Assembly: GCA_019155205.2 (NCBI GenBank)
Contig: JAHNZQ020000004.1
Coordinates: 105,250 to 126,543, forward strand
Reading direction: 5' to 3'
Source: Gracilaria vermiculophylla
Lineage: Eukaryota; Rhodophyta; Florideophyceae; Gracilariales; Gracilariaceae
Length of the DNA: 21,294 bases
Shown: positions 17,940 through 21,294 of the stretch, one piece after another
How the letters are laid out: every line of letters begins with the position of its first letter
Numbering within the stretch: the first letter of the stretch is position 1
The notes under the pieces: generated by a model
Database searches by the model: none
Told to the model about the DNA's origin: nothing
The model's input: the letters and a program-made list of their open reading frames with translations, nothing else
Position numbers and translations under genes: made by a program

Positions 17940-19732
17940 ATGAACGGGAACGACAACAACGGCTTCGACGGGGGATACTTCAGTGGCTCCCAGTCAGTGT
18001 TTCTTCCTCAAAGCGGGTAGAACGCCGGTTCGCAAGGACGGGAGAATCCTCGTCGGGGGGCTCCTCACGCCGCAGGCGGTCACGCGCACTTCTATGGCGG
18101 TAACTTCCACAGTGGTAGCGGTGCCGGACAGGGTCACATCATGCCGCCGCAGCGTGCCTGGCCGTCGTACAACGACTTGGTGGGGTTGGATCCACATCGT
18201 CATGTGATGCTGTTCCGGCGGGCGCCGTGGTTTCATCCCACTGCCGTCTTCGACGAGGCGCTCATCGCGTCGTACTACGACGGAAGCGACCGGCTTCCGG
18301 GTGAACTTCCGGCAATCGTCACCACTTCGTGAGATTGGCGACTCCGAATGGCGGTTCCCGAACACGCAATTATGCGGCGCAGTGGCGAATCGCGCGCAGC
18401 GGCGCACGCCAACTTCGTGCGGATCGCATATTCCCGTATGAATCGTGCGGTATTCCGTTTCCCGCCCCCTGAGGAGCTTGGCTTCGACCTTCGGTTGTAC
18501 CGGACTGAGGGCGAGATCGGTTATTGTGACCGTCTCGCTGACCTCAATGTCAGCGCGTGGCGGGGCCGGGTAGCTCCGCGTCAAGCGGCGCTTTGCTGGG
18601 TTCTCCCGACTATCCGGGCCGAGTTCCGGCACCTAGACCGACAGGGTCGCTCCCGGTTCTTACAGGGCTTCATCCGCGTCGAGCGTCGGTCAAGATCCTG
18701 CTTTGGGTTCCTCATCCCGTATCAAAACACGGAGTGAACCGGATCCATCCGTTCCATCGGCTTGGCCGGTTCGTTCCTCTGCCCGGGTGGAGGTCCTCAG
18801 TAGAGGTATGCCGCGGGTGCTATGTGGAATTGCCACCCGTGGTCACCTATCTAGGGTCATGCCTATTACAGGATCCGGTATCCGGCTTGTAGTCCGTGAT
18901 AATAACGGAATGGGCAGCCCGCACGACGGCGTTTATGCTCTGGGAGGCCTACGACCAGTATCGACTGTGGTACCTCCCTCCGCACTTGCGGACTTGCATT
19001 CGAGAGCTCGACTAGCGCATCCACCTTGAGGGTGTGAACAACGCTGAGGAGGCTCAGGAACTCCTGGATGTCGTCGACCGTGTAGATTGGAGCACCGTTC
19101 CGCTACGGCAAAGTGGCCGTGGTGACGAGCGCGGGGGCCATGACCGGTCTCCGGGACGACGCAAACCATTGGCGGGAGATTTCATCTTCTATGACCCTTG
19201 GGAGGGACGCGAAATCTTCGAAGCGGAGGCCGCAGCGTTGCGCACCGCAGAGCGGGTTATTCCCCGGGGTCACCCGCGTGGATTCGTCAATTGCGACGAT
19301 TACCACCCGGCGTACGACGACGACGTCCTCCTCGATGAGGGCTATGACGACGACGATGTAATCGGGGCCAATGATGCCGAAGCGGGTAATCTGGGGACGG
19401 GCTACAGTCCGGCCGGGCCGGCAACGGTACCGAGTAGCGGCGGCACTGTGGCGGGTCCTCCGACAACGCCTTTCCATGATACGGCTGCCGCGAACTTGCC
19501 GGACGAACCGGAAGTTAACGTAGTTCCACCGCCTTTAGCGAACGAAGCCTTGGTAGTAGCACAGTTCCTCCGTGGAGTCGGGTTGAGTGTACACGAATTG
19601 AGCGGTAACATTGCCTCGTTGAGGGCTGTTCTCGCTGCGCGCCTGATCGGAGGGAACAGGGGTTCTGGACACCGTGCTGCCCACGGCGAGGCCGGAGATG
19701 ACCACGGCGCGGCCAGTGCATTCAACCCGTGA
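17940..19732 (+). pseudogene. Gag-like ORF of an LTR retroelement, decayed
   Basis: From the ATG at 17940 one frame runs to 18737 with stops at 18018-18020 (TAG) and 18330-18332 (TGA). The product then moves to another frame near 18680 and continues to 19732 with TAG at 18890-18892 and 19013-19015. The N-terminal part is Gly/Asn/His-rich; the middle has PPQRAWPSYNDLVGL, WFHPTAVFDEALIASYY, AHANFVRIAYSRMNRAV and LWEAYDQYRLWYLPPHLR; the C-terminal part is acidic (long Asp runs near 19310-19360), then Pro/Gly-rich, then a helix (ANEALVVAQFLRGVGLSV). I see no zinc knuckle. I call it gag from its position after an LTR and its capsid-like helical middle; no sequence family was recognised. The opposite strand is open at 17994-18632, but that looks like a GC-driven shadow. 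The region is clearly GC-rich. Confidence 0.5.
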
Positions 19733-20016
19733 GTTGGCTTCGGATTCCCCAGCAGGGGGTCTGGCTTTCCGCGTGCGCGAGCGTAATTTTGAGTGCCAAG
19801 AAACCGGGAGGTCCCGCTTCTTGCGTATGCTTGTGCATCTCGTTCCATCTTCTTTCTCTTCTACTTCTCTGTCCTTCTTCCCTTTCCAGGTCTTCATCAT
19901 CCAGTTCTACTGTGTATCCTCCTCACTAGGGGTCACTTCTCCCGCAACCCTTCCCTCACAGGGGTCACCAGGGCTTCTCCGCGAAGGGTCAGCTAGCCTT
20001 CCCTGCGAGGTGTCAG
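19733..20016. other. Gap between converging retroelement ORFs: purine tract and short repeats
   Basis: 19845-19893 is almost pure pyrimidine on plus, so a polypurine tract on minus, placed downstream of the minus-strand pol end as expected for the tract that primes second-strand synthesis beside a 3' LTR. However, the sequence beyond it does not resemble the TGTAGTACAG LTR start. Four copies of a GGGTCA-type motif follow at 19929-20016. Confidence 0.45.
19928..20016 (+). repeat. Four imperfect tandem copies of a GGGTCAC/G motif
   Basis: AGGGGTCAC (19928), AGGGGTCAC (19960), AGGGTCAG (19985) and GGTGTCAG (20009) are spaced 32, 25 and 24 bases apart. The intervening sequence is related (CTTCTCCCGC, CTTCTCCGCGA, CTTCCCTGCGA). 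On the minus strand they lie immediately after the stop codon of the chromodomain ORF. Confidence 0.6.
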
Positions 20017-21111
20017 CTACCCAACATGGGCGCGGTTGATTGTTGCCGGCAATGCCGTGACCGTTCTCCTGTGGTATTGCACCACCTTGAAGAGGGGCAG
20101 ATGCTCGATCGGTTCGTCCGAATCGGCTTCGGGCCCATACCCGTACCAACGGACCAAGTACTGAATGCACCCCAAAGAGTGATAGGAATGCTCCACAATG
20201 TGGTCGAGCACGTATTCCTGACGGTAAACCTGCCGGCCATGCCGTGTAACGACGACGTCTCGACAGCGGTCGGGGTTGGCTGCGCGAGGGTCGTCCGGCG
20301 TTCCGGAGGGTGTATGCGGCGAGTGACGCATGGAGTCCAACGGCTTAGCCGGTGTCTCGTCTTCCCGTAACGCTGCGAGTGTCCTGACGGCACCACCTTG
20401 TGGTTTGCTCTGCACGATAGGGTAAATGGGCGCAACGGATTTCTCTGATTCTCCCTCACCAACGTGTATCTCCCGCCGTTCGGGCGCGTTGATATACGCT
20501 TCTGGGGGCTTTGACGGCTCTGTCGTGGTGTTGGCCAACTCCTGCGACGGAGGATCCGACTCTTGCGGAGTACAGTCCGACGTTTGCGACGGAATGGTCG
20601 ACGTCTGCAACGGAAGAGACGGCTCAGCCAGTGATGTGCGACGTAGCCCGACTCTTTCCCGCAAAGCGGCGACGTTTGTGACTGCCTCACTATCCGTAGA
20701 AACGGCGCGAGTCCGCGAGTGCGCGGCACGATCACGACGGACTTTGTGCGCCTCTCCCTCCTTAGGCCGCGGGCCTTCTTGAGGTTGAGGCTGAACAGGC
20801 GAGAAGTCCAACAAGTTTAACAATCCCCGAGTCGGGTGCGGTAACTCCGATGGTCGGGACGTCGACGGTGTAACCAGTTGTGTTGCGTGAGAGGGTCCCG
20901 ACGGAATGTTCCCGGGTGTACCGGCTGGAGCGCCCAATCGGGGAGGGGCGGGAACCACGTGGTCTCTGAAGACCCGTTTGTGCGTTACGGCAATATCAAG
21001 TACGGCAGTGCCACGGGCCGGCGCACTGACGCGGTATGGTCCCTCCGCTATTGAAGATTGTTGGATGAAGTGCCTGTGCTGGCACTGACAACTAAATGTT
21101 CCGGGGACCAT
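20017..21111 (-). mobile_element. 3' end of a chromovirus (Ty3/gypsy) pol: integrase C-terminus with GPY/F motif and chromodomain
   Basis: A 364-codon minus-strand ORF. Near its start (about 21030-21045) is GPYRV, followed by a short beta-rich stretch: the GPY/F module at the C-terminus of Ty3/gypsy integrases. A long Pro/Ser/Glu-rich linker follows (about residues 60-290). The C-terminus is a chromodomain (about 20070-20220): EYVLDHIVEHSYHSLG, then QYLVRWYGYGPEADSDEPIE, then HLPLFKVVQYHRR. Chromodomains guide chromovirus integration, often to methylated-histone chromatin. The cage Trp usual in the D-T-W-E-P motif is absent here (DSDEP). In the same frame upstream a TGA lies about 70 bases before the ATG, so RT, RNase H and the integrase core are either past the right edge or broken. 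It converges with the plus-strand gag-like ORF, so it belongs to another or an inverted element. Confidence 0.75.
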
Positions 21112-21294
21112 GGGCTGCGTTGAATGTTGACTCTGTCTGTTACACGTGTGCAGATGTGCTACTCGGCACGTTGTTCACTACCATATGGTTTCCAGGTGTA
21201 CACATTGCAAACTCAGCTTAATGTACACCGGATATGGTTTAGTGTAATGTGCCTCGTCATGGTAACTATACACACACATTGCTGTATGGACACG
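21112..21294 (-). other. Upstream edge of the chromovirus fragment, no clear coding
   Basis: The pol frame continues a few dozen codons upstream of 21111, then meets in-frame TGA codons, and the translation lacks integrase catalytic motifs. Both strands carry several GTGTACA-like palindromic words (for example near 21198, 21222 and 21266). Confidence 0.3.

Noticed and set aside
17994..18632. 212-codon minus-strand ORF opposite the gag-like region
   Set aside because: GC-rich DNA leaves the opposite strand open by chance. The plus-strand frame has the longer coherent protein-like signal and continues across the neighbouring segments.
19850..19890. Polypyrimidine tract followed by CAG as a plus-strand 3' splice site
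   Set aside because: No plus-strand coding sequence follows it, and its place just beyond the minus-strand pol end fits a retroelement purine tract better, though this is not proven.
1..21294. CRISPR arrays, bacterial operons, riboswitches, prophage or defence systems
   Set aside because: No regularly spaced repeats, no Shine-Dalgarno-led gene runs, and the gene families are eukaryotic.

Overview
The window looks like nuclear DNA of a photosynthetic eukaryote, most likely a red alga with few introns (a florideophyte such as Chondrus is my best guess, by inference only). The reasons: eukaryotic genes (THADA, prenyltransferase alpha, copper amine oxidase) read over long stretches without introns; a plastid-lipid-associated (fibrillin) protein begins with a transit-peptide-like leader; and PIF/Harbinger, Tc1/mariner and Ty3/gypsy elements are all present. 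There are no bacterial operons, Shine-Dalgarno sites, CRISPR arrays or recognisable RNA genes.

Layout, left to right. 1-319 is an LTR on the minus strand, cut by the window edge, abutting the 3' end of a minus-strand PIF/Harbinger transposase (about 292-1536) that keeps its DDE residues but has four internal stops. 1990-2460 holds an unrecognised ORF pair. 2691-5340 is a plus-strand secreted or membrane-anchored PKD / IPT-TIG / glucose-sorbosone-dehydrogenase-like gene with one frameshift and three in-frame stops. 5341-6947 is mostly featureless. 6948-7935 carries two unrecognised minus-strand ORFs, followed by the broken C-terminal part of a THADA/Trm732 gene (7929-about 9700, minus). 10282-11701 is the catalytic domain of a copper amine oxidase (plus) with five internal stops, one of them exactly where the cofactor tyrosine should be. 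11761-13052 is a complete but dead Tc1/mariner element with recognisable ends and a TA target duplication. 13538-14433 (minus) is a farnesyl/geranylgeranyl transferase alpha gene broken by three TAG codons and a frameshift. 15006-15629 (minus) is a fibrillin-like ORF, the only recognisable host gene that is uninterrupted. 15857-15973 has Tc1-end-like motifs.

From 16640 rightwards the DNA is retroelement material: an LTR of the same family as the left one but in the opposite orientation, a long leader, a decayed gag-like ORF on plus (17940-19732), then on minus (20017-21111) the 3' end of a chromovirus pol with a GPY/F motif and a chromodomain. The gag and the pol end converge, so at least two elements or a rearrangement are involved.

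The overall picture is a pseudogene graveyard: four host gene families and at least three transposon types, nearly all broken independently by stops and small indels, lying between two divergent LTRs. I do not see a new functional system. The most striking single observation is the amber codon at the amine oxidase TPQ site. The pattern of nonsense changes at Trp and Gln codons also deserves a quantitative test. All family assignments are from motifs read by eye.
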